Of a stretch of 64,000 bases of DNA, positions 29,159 to 38,780 are shown piece by piece. Positions within the stretch are counted from its first letter, which is position 1; each line of letters opens with the position of its first letter. Origin of the DNA: Burkholderiaceae bacterium (lineage in GTDB: Bacteria > Pseudomonadota > Gammaproteobacteria > Burkholderiales > Burkholderiaceae_B); assembly GCA_030728985.1 (NCBI GenBank), contig JANQYI010000002.1, positions 12,639-76,638 on the forward strand, in the 5' to 3' direction. A model generated the notes under the pieces. That model searched no databases and was not told where the DNA came from. It saw nothing but the letters and a program-made list of their open reading frames with translations. A program made the translations under genes and the position numbers.

Positions 29159-29710
29159 CTAGCCTAGCAATCTGCCCGCGCGCAGACGGGAGCGGCCGCG
29201 CGAAGTGCGCGTCTGATAGTTCATTTTTCCGAGTTTCTCCGTCAGCGGTGCGATGTGCGCATGACAAATCGCGCAGGCGAGTGCGTCTGCAGAGTCGGCG
29301 GCTGGAACGCCATCCAACCTCAAGAGACGCTGAACCATCATTTGGACCTGTTCTTTGGCTGCACGACCCGCGCCCACGACGGATTTTTTGATCTGAAGCG
29401 CGGTGTACTCGTGTACGGCAAGATTGCGATCTGCGAGCGCGCACAGGGCTGCACCGCGGGCCTGGCCGAGCAGCAAGGTGCTGGCCGGATTGGTGTTCAT
29501 AAACACGATTTCAAGGGCTGCGACATCAGGTTGAGTATCTTGGACCACTTGGCGAAGATTGTCCAAAATGACTTTGAGCCGCAAAGGCAAGGTGATGTCG
29601 GTCGGCACAATAATCGTGCCACTCGCGACATAGCTGAGTGTTGCGCCCTTGACGTCGATCACGCCGAAACCTGTTCGGCGAAGTCCCGGATCGACACCAA
29701 GTATGCGCAT
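29159..29710 (-). CDS. ruvC: Crossover junction endodeoxyribonuclease RuvC
   Basis: 183 residues. RNase H-like resolvase: [17 protein letters not shown] with catalytic Asp7, [14 protein letters not shown] with the catalytic Glu near residue 67, and the final [14 protein letters not shown] motif (Asp near 140). It cuts Holliday junctions processed by RuvAB. It lies 13 bases after purH and 17 before ruvA. Confidence 0.97.
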   Translation of the reverse strand: MRILGVDPGLRRTGFGVIDVKGATLSYVASGTIIVPTDITLPLRLKVILDNLRQVVQDTQPDVAALEIVFMNTNPASTLLLGQARGAALCALADRNLAVHEYTALQIKKSVVGAGRAAKEQVQMMVQRLLRLDGVPAADSADALACAICHAHIAPLTEKLGKMNYQTRTSRGRSRLRAGRLLG

Positions 29711-29723
29711 TTCGCTTGCTCCT

Positions 29724-31313
29724 TTAGTGACGGAAGTGTCGCATACCTGTCAGCACCATCACAATCTCGCGCTCATTGGCCGCTGCAATGACCTCATCGT
29801 CACGCATGCTGCCGCCCGGCTGGATCACGCAACTCGCGCCCGCGTCAATGACGACATCGAGTCCGTCACGGAAGGGAAAAAACGCATCCGACGCGACAGC
29901 TGAACCCTTGAGCGTCAGCCCGGCATTTTCGGCTTTGATCGAGGCGATTCGGGCTGAGTCGATGCGGCTCATCTGACCCGCACCCACGCCCAGCGTCATG
30001 CTGTCGCCACAAAAGACGATCGCGTTTGATTTGACGAACTTGGCGACTGTCCAAGCGAACAGCAGATCGCGCATTTGTGCGGCTGTCGGCTGTTTGCGAG
30101 TGACCACGCGCAGATCGTCGGCCTTGACGGTTTCGCAGTCTGGCGTTTGGACCAGCCAGCCGCCGCCAATGCGTTTGACATCGATGTCGTTCTGGCCGTC
30201 ACCCAGAGGCACCTGCAGCACACGCACGTTCTTTTTGCTTGTGAGTAAAGCCAAGGCGTCCTGATCGTAAGCGGGTGCGAGCAGGACCTCAACAAATTGT
30301 CCGCTGACAGCTTGAGCGGTCGCAAGATCAACCGTACGGTTAAACGCGATAATGCCGCCGAACGCAGAGGTCGGATCCGTCTTGAAAGCCTTGAGGTAAG
30401 CGTCGAGCGCGCTGTCGGCGGTAGCGACACCGCAGGGATTGGCGTGTTTGACGATCACGCATGCGGGCGCGTCGAAACTGCGAACGCAGTCCCAGGCCGC
30501 ATCGGAGTCGGCGATGTTGTTGTAAGAGAGTTCTTTGCCTTGCAACTGCACAAAATTTGAAAGCAGGCCGGCAGGGCAGTAAGGGTCGACGTAAAAAGCG
30601 GAGCGCTGTTGTGCGTTTTCACCGTAACGCAGGACTTGTTTTTGATAAACCTGCAAGGTGAGGATATTGGGCCAGGTGTTGCGTGCTGGAGCGACCTCTT
30701 GAGCGGGCTCGGCGACGTTGAGGCTGCTGAGGTAGTTGGCGATCGCACCGTCGTAGGCGGAGGTGTGTGCATACACCTTGGTCGCAAGTTGCAAGCGCAG
30801 ACCGTAGGAGGTCCCACCTGTCTGATCCATTTCAGTCAGTACCGCGGCATAATCCGCGGGATCAATGACGACGGTCACGCCACCTTGTTCAGTCCCATGG
30901 TTTTTAGCGGCGGCGCGCAGCATGGCGGGACCGCCGATATCGATATTTTCGACGGCGTCTTCAAAAGAACAATTGAGATTCGAGACGGCTTGGCGAAAGG
31001 GGTACAAGTTGACAGCCAACAAATCAATCCGGTCAATCCCGTGTTGCTCGATCGTCTTGAGGTGTTCGGCGCTGTCGCGACGCGCCAAGAGGCCGCCGTG
31101 AATTTTTGGATGTAAGGTTTTGACACGGCCATCGAGGATTTCAGGTGAACCCGTATGCTGAGCAACCTCCGTGACTGCGAGTCCGGCCTCGGCCAGAAGT
31201 TTGGCGGTGCCGCCGGTCGAAAGCAAACGGACACCACGTGTGGCAAGCGCTTTGGCGAAATCGACGATACCGGTTTTATCGGAGACCGAGAGCAGGGCAG
31301 TTTGAATATTCAT
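29724..31313 (-). CDS. purH: Bifunctional AICAR formyltransferase/IMP cyclohydrolase
   Basis: 529 residues, usual length. N-terminal IMP cyclohydrolase domain ([48 protein letters not shown]) and C-terminal formyltransferase domain ([52 protein letters not shown] as its closing segment). Catalyses the last two steps of IMP synthesis. Seven bases after fis, in the conserved order dusB-fis-purH-ruvC-ruvA. Confidence 0.97.
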   Translation of the reverse strand: MNIQTALLSVSDKTGIVDFAKALATRGVRLLSTGGTAKLLAEAGLAVTEVAQHTGSPEILDGRVKTLHPKIHGGLLARRDSAEHLKTIEQHGIDRIDLLAVNLYPFRQAVSNLNCSFEDAVENIDIGGPAMLRAAAKNHGTEQGGVTVVIDPADYAAVLTEMDQTGGTSYGLRLQLATKVYAHTSAYDGAIANYLSSLNVAEPAQEVAPARNTWPNILTLQVYQKQVLRYGENAQQRSAFYVDPYCPAGLLSNFVQLQGKELSYNNIADSDAAWDCVRSFDAPACVIVKHANPCGVATADSALDAYLKAFKTDPTSAFGGIIAFNRTVDLATAQAVSGQFVEVLLAPAYDQDALALLTSKKNVRVLQVPLGDGQNDIDVKRIGGGWLVQTPDCETVKADDLRVVTRKQPTAAQMRDLLFAWTVAKFVKSNAIVFCGDSMTLGVGAGQMSRIDSARIASIKAENAGLTLKGSAVASDAFFPFRDGLDVVIDAGASCVIQPGGSMRDDEVIAAANEREIVMVLTGMRHFRH

Positions 31314-31320
31314 TGCTTGG

Positions 31321-31566
31321 TTAATCTTGAGGGATAAGTTTATGGAAAATGAGTTTTTTACGGAGTGTATTGCGCGTCATGCCCAACATGAGGGCGGCTT
31401 TTGATTGGTTCTGTTGAGCCCGCGCCATGGCGATCTCGATAATCGGACGTTCGACGCAGCGGATCACCATGTCGTACATATCGTTCGGATCGGAGTCGCC
31501 AAGGTCGCTGAGATATTGCTCTAAGCTCAAGCGCACGGACTCTTCGAGGAGATTATTTTTTTTCAT
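31321..31566 (-). CDS. fis: Fis-family DNA-binding protein
   Basis: 81 residues, shorter than the 98 of E. coli Fis, as is common in betaproteobacteria. C-terminal helix-turn-helix [20 protein letters not shown] is typical. The N-terminal arm is shortened. Between dusB and purH; in gammaproteobacteria fis also follows dusB. Nucleoid-associated regulator by family. Confidence 0.93.
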   Translation of the reverse strand: MKKNNLLEESVRLSLEQYLSDLGDSDPNDMYDMVIRCVERPIIEIAMARAQQNQSKAALMLGMTRNTLRKKLIFHKLIPQD

Positions 31567-31586
31567 GGATCACGATGCGTAAAGAT

Positions 31587-32633
31587 TTAAGCCGCGTAAA
31601 GATGGCCTGAACGTAGACCTTGATTGTCGCAGGTTGCCGCGTTGATGTCTGGCGAAATATTGTGTTGATGTGTAAACCATTGATGCACCGCGTCGAATTG
31701 TGCGCGGGTGCTCTCGAGGGTGTTGATCTTGTCGGAAAATGGCTTGCCTGAAGGCAGGCTGCTGACATACCAGCCGATATGTTTGCGCGCGGTGCGCACA
31801 CCGGGAAGTTCGCCGTAGAACTGATAATGGTCTGACAAGTGCGCGAGCAACAAGTCGCGCATTTCAAGCCAAGTCGGGGGGGCCAAGGTTTCACCCGTCT
31901 TCAGGAAATGATCTACCTCCCGAAAAATCCAGGGACGACCTTGCGCGGCGCGTCCGATCATGACGGCATCCGCCCCTGTATAGGTCAAGACCTGGCGCGC
32001 TTTGGCTGGACTGTCGATATCTCCGTTGGCTACCACGGGGATGGATATATTGGCTTTTACCTCGCGAATCGTGTCGTATTCGGCTTCGCCAAGGTAGAGG
32101 TCCGCACGCGTGCGGCCGTGCAAGGTGAGTGCCGCGATGCCAGAGTCTTCGGCGAGTTTGGCGATCCGCAGGGCATTGCGATGCTCCCGGTCCCAACCCG
32201 TGCGTGTTTTGAGCGTGACGGGCACGCCATGAGGCAGACACGCCTGAACGACGGCTGACAGGATCCGTGCGACCAAGTCCTCGTGCCGGAGCAGGGCGGA
32301 GCCTGAGGCCACGTTGCAGACCTTTTTGACTGGGCAGCCCATGTTGATGTCAATGACGCGCGCGCCTTTGCCGATGTTAAAGACCGCGGCTTGCGCCATC
32401 ATTTCAGGATCAGCCCCGGCGATTTGGACCGCGACAGGGTCGATTTCACCATCATGGTTCAAGCGCCGTGATGATTTCACCGTGTTCCAAAGTTGCGGGT
32501 TGCTCGCCGCCATTTCGGACACGGCATAACCCGCGCCCAGCTTTTTGCAGAGTTGCCGGAACGGACGATCGGTCACACCCGCCATCGGAGCGACAAAAAC
32601 ATTGTTCGGAAGAGACCAAGGACCGATTTTCAT
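31587..32633 (-). CDS. dusB: tRNA-dihydrouridine synthase B
   Basis: 348 residues from the ATG at 32633 (MKIGPWSLPNN); a GTG 21 bases upstream is in frame. FMN-binding TIM barrel: FVAPMAGVTDRPFRQLCK, QIAGADPEMMAQAA, DINMGCPVKKVCN with the catalytic Cys, LKTRTGW, LHGRTRADLY, VANGDIDSP and DAVMIGRAAQGRPWIF. Reduces uridines in the tRNA D-loop. Followed by fis. Confidence 0.96.
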   Translation of the reverse strand: MKIGPWSLPNNVFVAPMAGVTDRPFRQLCKKLGAGYAVSEMAASNPQLWNTVKSSRRLNHDGEIDPVAVQIAGADPEMMAQAAVFNIGKGARVIDINMGCPVKKVCNVASGSALLRHEDLVARILSAVVQACLPHGVPVTLKTRTGWDREHRNALRIAKLAEDSGIAALTLHGRTRADLYLGEAEYDTIREVKANISIPVVANGDIDSPAKARQVLTYTGADAVMIGRAAQGRPWIFREVDHFLKTGETLAPPTWLEMRDLLLAHLSDHYQFYGELPGVRTARKHIGWYVSSLPSGKPFSDKINTLESTRAQFDAVHQWFTHQHNISPDINAATCDNQGLRSGHLYAA

Positions 32634-32681
32634 AGCCAAATTGTAATCGTTCACGGACGAGCGCCGAAACCGCCGCCGCGT

Positions 32682-33842
32682 TTAGCGTCGTAGACCCTGC
32701 AATAAATGACGCGCAAGGGGCGCGCGTGCAAAAGGCAAGGCGTCCATACCCAATAACGCAAGGCCTGCTAAATGCTCGACGGGGGCCAGGCCCGTTGTGA
32801 AGGTTCTCGCCATGCTATCGGTCAAGAGGGCGGTGAGTTGGCGATCCGGTTGTCGGTGACGTTGAAACTCGGCAAGGATGGGAGAGACGTCGCGCTCAGG
32901 TTGCGTCAACCAATCGCGTAAGGCGATCGCGAGCATCGCGGTGTCTCTGAGCCCCAGGTTCAACCCTTGCCCCGCCACAGGGTGAAGGGTTTGCGCTGCG
33001 TTACCAATCGCGACGCAGCGTCCCTCGGCGATGTTGGCGCGGACATTCAGGCGCAAAGGAATGGCGACGATAGGACCTTCTACTGTCAATGTCCCCAGGC
33101 GTGTGCCAAACATGTCACTGAGGGCCGCAGAAAATGCGTTGGGCTCAAGTGAGGTCAGCACTCGGGCGCGCTCGGATGCGCAGCACCAGACGATCGATTG
33201 CGCATCTGCGGCGTGCGGGTGGGGAAGGACGGCCAGGGGACCTTCAGGGGTAAACCGTTCAAATGCCCAGCCTTTGCGGGGCAAACAGGCACGGGCACGG
33301 GTCAGGAGCGCCGTTTGAGCGTATTCGCGCTGAACAGGCGTGTTGGGATGACCGTCCGCATGGACGACCAACGCCGTTCGGAAAAGTTGGTCGTCCTGAA
33401 CGACGCTGACACCTTGCGCATCTTGCGTGCTGACTTGTGCGGCGCGCCCAGTATGCACTTGTACCCCAGACGCTTGCAAGGCTTGCATGAGACGCTCATG
33501 GAGGCGCGGATAGTGCACCACGGAGCCCAGTTGCGGAACGTTAAAGTCGCGATGACGAATGATGGTTCGACCTAGCCGACCTTTTTGCGAGACGTGGATA
33601 TTTTGAATGATCGAAGCTTGCGCAGGCCAAGCTTGCAGCGACTCGAGCAACACTCGACTGCCGTGGTTGAGGGCCAGCACCCGCGGATCATGTTCCGGCA
33701 CATGACCATACTGTGAAGACGCATCGGACTGCAGGATGGCGATTCTTTCTGGGTGCGAGGTTTGACGCGCCAACAGCAAAGCGAGCACGCAGCCGACCGG
33801 CCCGCCCCCCATGATGACAACATCGATATCTAGTCGCGACAT
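32682..33842 (-). CDS. UbiH/UbiF/VisC-family FAD-dependent hydroxylase
   Basis: 386 residues. FAD-dependent monooxygenase: dinucleotide motif VVIMGGGPVGCVLALLLA near residue 8, VVHADGHPN near 160 (in place of the usual GADG), and the second FAD motif CVAIGNAAQTLHPVAGQGLNLGLRD near 285. It probably hydroxylates the ubiquinone ring precursor. Which carbon is modified (UbiH, UbiF or UbiI role) cannot be told. 48 bases upstream of dusB on the same strand. Confidence 0.9.
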   Translation of the reverse strand: MSRLDIDVVIMGGGPVGCVLALLLARQTSHPERIAILQSDASSQYGHVPEHDPRVLALNHGSRVLLESLQAWPAQASIIQNIHVSQKGRLGRTIIRHRDFNVPQLGSVVHYPRLHERLMQALQASGVQVHTGRAAQVSTQDAQGVSVVQDDQLFRTALVVHADGHPNTPVQREYAQTALLTRARACLPRKGWAFERFTPEGPLAVLPHPHAADAQSIVWCCASERARVLTSLEPNAFSAALSDMFGTRLGTLTVEGPIVAIPLRLNVRANIAEGRCVAIGNAAQTLHPVAGQGLNLGLRDTAMLAIALRDWLTQPERDVSPILAEFQRHRQPDRQLTALLTDSMARTFTTGLAPVEHLAGLALLGMDALPFARAPLARHLLQGLRR

Positions 33843-33936
33843 AGGGCTATTCTACCGCCGGGACCTTCCCACCCGGTGGATGCCCCTGAATCGGGTATGC
33901 TCGAAATATTTGAACGCATTCATGAACGCTCACGTT

Positions 33937-34380
33937 ATGCCCACAACACTTGCCGATCCTAAATTCCGTCATAAAGTCACGGCGGGCCTGCTTGCGGCTT
34001 TGCTGGGCGTGTTCGGCGCCCATTGGTGGTACCTCAGACGTCCATACGCTTGGCTTGTGACGACGTACAGCGTGGTGCTGTTGGTGATCAGTGGCTTTGC
34101 GGACGTATGGTGGGAGAATCCAGCTTTCTTTCTTCTCTACATCCCCATCCTCAATGGCTTTATCGAGGCGATCATTTGGTGTTTGATGAGCGATGCGCGT
34201 TTTGATGCGCGCTTCAATCCGGGGCTTAAGCGAGCGCGCCCGAGCGGCTGGGGTGCGATCTTGGTGGCCTCTTTTACTTTGCTCGTTGGCACGGTCGCCT
34301 TTATGTTCGGCATCGCCATGATCGTGATCTATGTGTGGACTGCGCTTGGGTGGCTCGACGGCTTGAGCCTGCAGGGCTGA
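33937..34380 (+). CDS. TM2-like small membrane protein
   Basis: 147 residues from the ATG at 33937 (MPTTLADPKF); an in-frame ATG at 33922 is an alternative. RHKVTAGLLAALLGVFGAHWWYL resembles the start of TM2-domain proteins. Three or four membrane segments are visible (about 12-30, 40-58, 62-80 and 105-130), with a basic loop of Arg and Phe around residue 90. Convergent with the Tgl-like gene, six bases apart. Function unknown. Confidence 0.75.
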   Translation: MPTTLADPKFRHKVTAGLLAALLGVFGAHWWYLRRPYAWLVTTYSVVLLVISGFADVWWENPAFFLLYIPILNGFIEAIIWCLMSDARFDARFNPGLKRARPSGWGAILVASFTLLVGTVAFMFGIAMIVIYVWTALGWLDGLSLQG

Positions 34381-34386
34381 ACCCGC

Positions 34387-35517
34387 TTAGAGCTGGATGT
34401 TGCTGGTTCCTTCGCAGACCCATTTCAAACTGTCGCGGCTCATGTCGATGCAACCGCCCGTGCCATACACGCCGGGGGGGGCTCGATACTCCATCATTTG
34501 CGCCAAAATACGCCGCGTTTCCTCTGTGTCGCTCAGTGTGGAAATCATTTTTTCTCCCACAATGTCCTCGTTCATCGCCACCGCACCTGAGTCAAGCGTG
34601 AAAGCCCCGTGACGCCAGTGATAAATTTCGACACATTTTTTTTCGATGGAATAAGGTTTTGTGTGATCCCACAAGTTGACGAACTCACCGCAACCTAAAT
34701 AGCAAACCCATGACCCTTCGAAGCCATCGGCTTGTACTGAATGCTCGTCTGGATTTTTAAACCACACCCGCCCACCCGGGACGTAGCAGTGTTTTGGAAA
34801 GGGGCGATCTCGAGACCCGCGTTCAAATAAAAAAGCATCGTTGAAGTCGTCGGCAACCAAAGGGGCAGATCTCCACTGTACCGCAATTTTTTCCAGCAAA
34901 AAGGGATTGGCGGTTTCCAGTTCTTTGGTGAGACCGAATAGCATCAGATATTCGGAGGCCTCTCGACAGGAAAATGCGTAGCGTCCACCTGAGACATCCG
35001 GGCACAGCGCCGCTTCGATCGCCTCGACCAGTGGTTGACCGGGGCGCAGAACAAAGGCGCCCTCGTCATTTTGATCCCAATAGGAGGACGGCCGCGAAAG
35101 TTCTGCGACTTCGAATTGAAGCTCGGTGCGTCGGGCGGCCTGAACGATATGACCTCTTGCTCTGATGGAAGCGAAAAGTTCTGCGCGGGTTGGGAAGCTA
35201 TAGGCGACAGGGCTCGCCGCCATGCACAAGAAAATTTCTCGGTGTAAATCCTCCGTGCTTTCCTTGGTCAGCAGGCCAAGCTGGATGGCTAAGCGACTCG
35301 TATCGAAGTTTGGAGTCAGTTCGCGTAAGGGTTGAGCGGCATGCACGTGTACCGCATATTTTCCAAGGGCAGGGTGTAGTGATACGTCGACAAAAGCGGA
35401 CAAGCCGCGCTCTTCGCACCAGTCTTTGATGTACCGCTCGGCTCCAGAGGCGTTGGTATGAGAGCCTTTCAAAATACAAATGCCACCTAGCGCTTCGAGT
35501 TCACATGGATCAAACAT
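34387..35517 (-). CDS. Tgl-like protein-glutamine gamma-glutamyltransferase (transglutaminase)
   Basis: 376 residues, no signal peptide. Residues about 110-300 align by eye, from memory, with the Bacillus spore coat transglutaminase Tgl (245 residues): ELFASIRARGHIVQAAR, SYWDQNDEGAFVLRPGQPL, the catalytic-Cys region GGRYAFSCREASEYL (Cys184, for Cys116 of Tgl), GGRVWFKNPD (248-257) and WVCYLGCGEF. The Tgl Glu next to the Cys is Ser here, and the other catalytic Glu (Tgl 187) falls on Ser with a Glu (267) nearby, so activity is uncertain. About 108 N-terminal and 75 C-terminal residues are extra. It follows pepP on the minus strand by 77 bases. Family assignment is inferred without a search. 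Confidence 0.65.
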   Translation of the reverse strand: MFDPCELEALGGICILKGSHTNASGAERYIKDWCEERGLSAFVDVSLHPALGKYAVHVHAAQPLRELTPNFDTSRLAIQLGLLTKESTEDLHREIFLCMAASPVAYSFPTRAELFASIRARGHIVQAARRTELQFEVAELSRPSSYWDQNDEGAFVLRPGQPLVEAIEAALCPDVSGGRYAFSCREASEYLMLFGLTKELETANPFLLEKIAVQWRSAPLVADDFNDAFLFERGSRDRPFPKHCYVPGGRVWFKNPDEHSVQADGFEGSWVCYLGCGEFVNLWDHTKPYSIEKKCVEIYHWRHGAFTLDSGAVAMNEDIVGEKMISTLSDTEETRRILAQMMEYRAPPGVYGTGGCIDMSRDSLKWVCEGTSNIQL

Positions 35518-35594
35518 GTCAATTAAGCTATTTAAATTGGTAAGTTAATCTTTTACGCAAGAAACGGCTGAGCGGACAGCAGTACATACCCTAA

Positions 35595-36956
35595 TTAATG
35601 CCGCATCAAGGCTTCAATTTCCGCCATCTCAACCGGCACCTCTCGCGTGATGAGCGCGCACCCTTGCTCGGTAACGATGGCATCATCCTCGATGCGGATA
35701 CCGATATTCCAGAAGGCTTCGGGCACATCATCGGCTGGACGTACATACAAGCCTGGTTCAATCGTCAGCACCATATTGGGCTGCAACATGCGCCACGGCC
35801 TGTCCTGACTGCCTGCCGGAGGCATCCGATAGGCGCCCACGTCGTGCACATCCATGCCTAGCCAGTGGCCGGTGCGATGCATATAAAAACGTTTGTATGT
35901 GCCGGTTTCCAGTGCTTGTTCAAGCGAGCCCTGCAAGAGTCCTTCATCCAGCAAGCCTTGCGTCAAAACCTTGACAGCCGCCTCATGACCCGCGTTCCAT
36001 TGATGCTTGGGCGAGGTGTGCGCGACGGCCTCTTGCTGCGCCTTGAGCACAATTTCATACAGCGCCCGTTGAGGCCCTGAAAAGCGACCGTTGACTGGAA
36101 AGGTGCGCGTAATGTCCGAAGCGTAGCCCTCCAGCTCGCAGCCTGCGTCAATCAAGACAAGCTCTCCGTCCCGCATGACACTGTTGCCAGCGGGATGATG
36201 CAGCACACAAGCATTCGCGCCAGCCGCCACGATGCTGTCGTACGCGACGCCTTGCGCGCCCTGCTTGCGAAAGGTGTGAAGAAGTTCGGCTTCGAGCTCG
36301 TATTCGTGCAGTCCGGGTTGTGTCGCTTGCATCGCGCGGAGGTGGGCGCGAGCCGAAATGGAGGCGGCCTCGCGCATGATGACGAGCTCCGAGGGGTCTT
36401 TGATGAGGCGCATTTCCGACAACGGCTCGCACAAATCCAGCCATTTGATCGGTGTGGCGCGTGCGCCGCGCGTTTTGCGCTGTGCGATCCCGACCCAGTC
36501 GTGTACTTTGTTCAAGAGTGATTGATTGGAAAAATTGGACAGCGGCGTCAAGAGTTGTGCATGCCCCAGCAGCAACTCGGGCATGCGGCGATCAAGTTCG
36601 GCCACGTCATAAGCTTGATCAAAAGAAAAATGCTCGGCGGCGGCTTGTGGTCCCCAGCGTTTGCCATTCCAGAGTTCGAGCTCAGGATTTTTTTCCTCGC
36701 AAAATAAGATGCTTTGATTGACCTCACCCGCGATCAACACCAGCCAAGCCTCGCTTTCCTTAAAGCCAGAAAGGTAGAAAAAATCACTGTCATGACGAAA
36801 CGTGTAATGCGTGTCGCGGTTACGGTATCGCGGAACCGCCGTTGGCAAAAGGGCGATGCCTCCGCCAAGCGTATGCATCCTCGCCAATAATTGTTCGCGA
36901 CGTTGTTTAAAGCTCTGGATAGGACTTGCGACGTTGGACATAAGTGGTTGTGACAT
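35595..36956 (-). CDS. pepP: Xaa-Pro aminopeptidase (aminopeptidase P)
   Basis: 453 residues (ATG at 36941 is an alternative start). N-terminal creatinase-like domain (RRDHYTFRHDSDFFYLSGF type sequence near residue 50), C-terminal pita-bread metal domain with the five ligands: VLIDAGCELEGYASDITRTFP (two Asp), HRTGHWLGMDVHD (His), TIEPGLY (Glu) and GIRIEDDAIV (Glu). Two-Mn enzyme that removes N-terminal residues before proline. Cytoplasmic. Upstream of the Tgl-like gene. Confidence 0.96.
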   Translation of the reverse strand: MSQPLMSNVASPIQSFKQRREQLLARMHTLGGGIALLPTAVPRYRNRDTHYTFRHDSDFFYLSGFKESEAWLVLIAGEVNQSILFCEEKNPELELWNGKRWGPQAAAEHFSFDQAYDVAELDRRMPELLLGHAQLLTPLSNFSNQSLLNKVHDWVGIAQRKTRGARATPIKWLDLCEPLSEMRLIKDPSELVIMREAASISARAHLRAMQATQPGLHEYELEAELLHTFRKQGAQGVAYDSIVAAGANACVLHHPAGNSVMRDGELVLIDAGCELEGYASDITRTFPVNGRFSGPQRALYEIVLKAQQEAVAHTSPKHQWNAGHEAAVKVLTQGLLDEGLLQGSLEQALETGTYKRFYMHRTGHWLGMDVHDVGAYRMPPAGSQDRPWRMLQPNMVLTIEPGLYVRPADDVPEAFWNIGIRIEDDAIVTEQGCALITREVPVEMAEIEALMRH

Positions 36957-37048
36957 GGAATGGGGATTAATCAGGATTCTACGTTCAACATACTACAATC
37001 GAGAGGTTGATTTGTTCTACAAAGCGTATTCACTTAAAGGCTGTATCG

Positions 37049-37897
37049 ATGGATTGGCTCAGTTGGTTAAAGCCTTGGGAGTTTTCTCCGGTTCTGGTGG
37101 TGTGTTTCATCATCAGCGCTTGGCTATTCGTGCGAGGCCAGCGCGCCCATGCCGTCTCCCGGACCCGTCAGGTGTTTTTCTGGACGGGCTGGATCATGCT
37201 GTACTTGTCCATGCACACGCTGCTGGACTACTACGCCGAACGCATGTTTTTTATCCATCGTTTGCAGCACCTTGTGCTTCACCATCTTGGGCCTCTGGTC
37301 ATCATGGCCGCCTATCCGGGCTCGGTGATGCGCGCAGGTTTGCCCATGTCTTGGCGCGTTCGTCTGCATCGCTTCAATCAAACGATGACGGGTCGCGGAT
37401 TGATTTCTATCATGACCAATCCGATCATCGTGCCAAGCTTGTTTGTATTTTTGGTGGTGATTTGGCTTATTCCATCCGTGCAGTTCTACTCAATGTTGGA
37501 TTGGCGTTTGTACCGATTGATGAATTGGTCAGTGGTCATCACGGGCTTCATGTACTGGAATTTAATTCTGGACCGGCGGCCCAACCCTCCTGCGGCGATG
37601 ACGCCCGGTGGACGGGTGATTTCTCCTATCCTGACGATGGCGCCACAAATGGTGGCGGGCGCAGTCATTGCCTTTACCGAGCGGGATTTATATCCCTTGT
37701 TTGATTTGTGCGGACGCGCGATTGCGATGAGTCCTCAGACGGATCAGATGATAGGAGGGTTGACGATGTGGATACCCGCCGCAATGACCGAGGTCATTGG
37801 TCTGCTTGTCGCGCTCCGCACTCTGATGAGGCTATCGGCCAAAGGGCGGTGGGGCGTGCCCAAGCCTCACCCCAAAACTCAGGGAATTAGTCCGTGA
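37049..37897 (+). CDS. CtaG-type cytochrome c oxidase assembly factor (caa3 CtaG family)
   Basis: 282 residues from the ATG at 37049 ([10 protein letters not shown]). Polytopic membrane protein with about seven helices and a His-rich stretch [13 protein letters not shown] near residue 85, typical of the Caa3_CtaG family thought to help copper delivery to oxidases. No oxidase genes are nearby, so it is an orphan copy. Its last 19 bases overlap the end of galU on the other strand. Confidence 0.82.
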   Translation: MDWLSWLKPWEFSPVLVVCFIISAWLFVRGQRAHAVSRTRQVFFWTGWIMLYLSMHTLLDYYAERMFFIHRLQHLVLHHLGPLVIMAAYPGSVMRAGLPMSWRVRLHRFNQTMTGRGLISIMTNPIIVPSLFVFLVVIWLIPSVQFYSMLDWRLYRLMNWSVVITGFMYWNLILDRRPNPPAAMTPGGRVISPILTMAPQMVAGAVIAFTERDLYPLFDLCGRAIAMSPQTDQMIGGLTMWIPAAMTEVIGLLVALRTLMRLSAKGRWGVPKPHPKTQGISP

Positions 37898-38715
37898 TAT
37901 TTGCGGCCTAAAGCCACTGTCGCTTTGAACATGCCTTCTTTGTTACCACAATCGTAGCGAATGCCTTCGTAGCGATGCGCGAACACAGCTTGTTCTTTTA
38001 ACAGCGAGGCGATGCCGTCCGTGAGTTGTATTTCTCCGCCCGCACCCGCTTGCGTTTGACGCAGATGGGCAAAAATCCTGGCGTCCAGAACATAACGACC
38101 CACCACGGCGAGCGTGGAGGGGGCCACCTCCGACTTAGGTTTTTCTACGATGTGACGGACACGCTCTGTCAATGCGGAGACTGGATCGGTGGCCACAATG
38201 CCGTACTTGTCCGTATCCGATAACGGAACCTCTTGAACACCCAGAATGCTGCCCTGATGGGTCAGCGCGGCATCAATGAGTTGGCCGATCACAGGTCGGT
38301 CTGCGTCAAGCAAATCATCCGCCAATAGCACCGCAAATGGTTCGTCGCCCACGATCGGAGCCGCCGTCAGGACCGCATGTCCCAAACCAAGAGGCGCGGA
38401 CTGACGAATATAGATGCAACTGACATTGGAGGGCAGAATTTCCTGGACGATCGCCAGCAGTTCATTTTTCCCTTTGCGGGCGAGTTCCGCTTCCATCTCG
38501 GGCGCGCTGTCGAAATGATCCTCGATCGCACGCTTGTTCCGCCCCGTGACAAAAATCAGATCGGTGATGCCTGCGGCGATCGCTTCTTCGACCGCATATT
38601 GAATCAGTGGTTTGTCCACCACAGGGAGCATTTCTTTGGGCATCGCCTTGGTGGCGGGTAAAAAACGCGTGCCTAAACCAGCGACGGGGAAAACGGCTTT
38701 TCTTACGGGGCGCAT
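37879..38715 (-). CDS. galU: UTP-glucose-1-phosphate uridylyltransferase
   Basis: 278 residues. Nucleotidyltransferase motif [20 protein letters not shown] at residues 9-28, then [22 protein letters not shown], and [21 protein letters not shown]. Makes UDP-glucose for envelope polysaccharides. Convergent overlap of 19 bases with the CtaG-type gene. Confidence 0.97.
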   Translation of the reverse strand: MRPVRKAVFPVAGLGTRFLPATKAMPKEMLPVVDKPLIQYAVEEAIAAGITDLIFVTGRNKRAIEDHFDSAPEMEAELARKGKNELLAIVQEILPSNVSCIYIRQSAPLGLGHAVLTAAPIVGDEPFAVLLADDLLDADRPVIGQLIDAALTHQGSILGVQEVPLSDTDKYGIVATDPVSALTERVRHIVEKPKSEVAPSTLAVVGRYVLDARIFAHLRQTQAGAGGEIQLTDGIASLLKEQAVFAHRYEGIRYDCGNKEGMFKATVALGRKYHGLIP

Positions 38716-38780
38716 GAATTATCCTTGAGGCTCCGAGCTAAAGTGGCGGAACCAATCTCAACTACCGCTATCATAAGCGT

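Noticed and set aside
36811-37704. Open frame overlapping pepP and the CtaG-type gene on the plus strand
   Set aside because: Its sequence has no family features and overlaps two well-supported genes in other frames.
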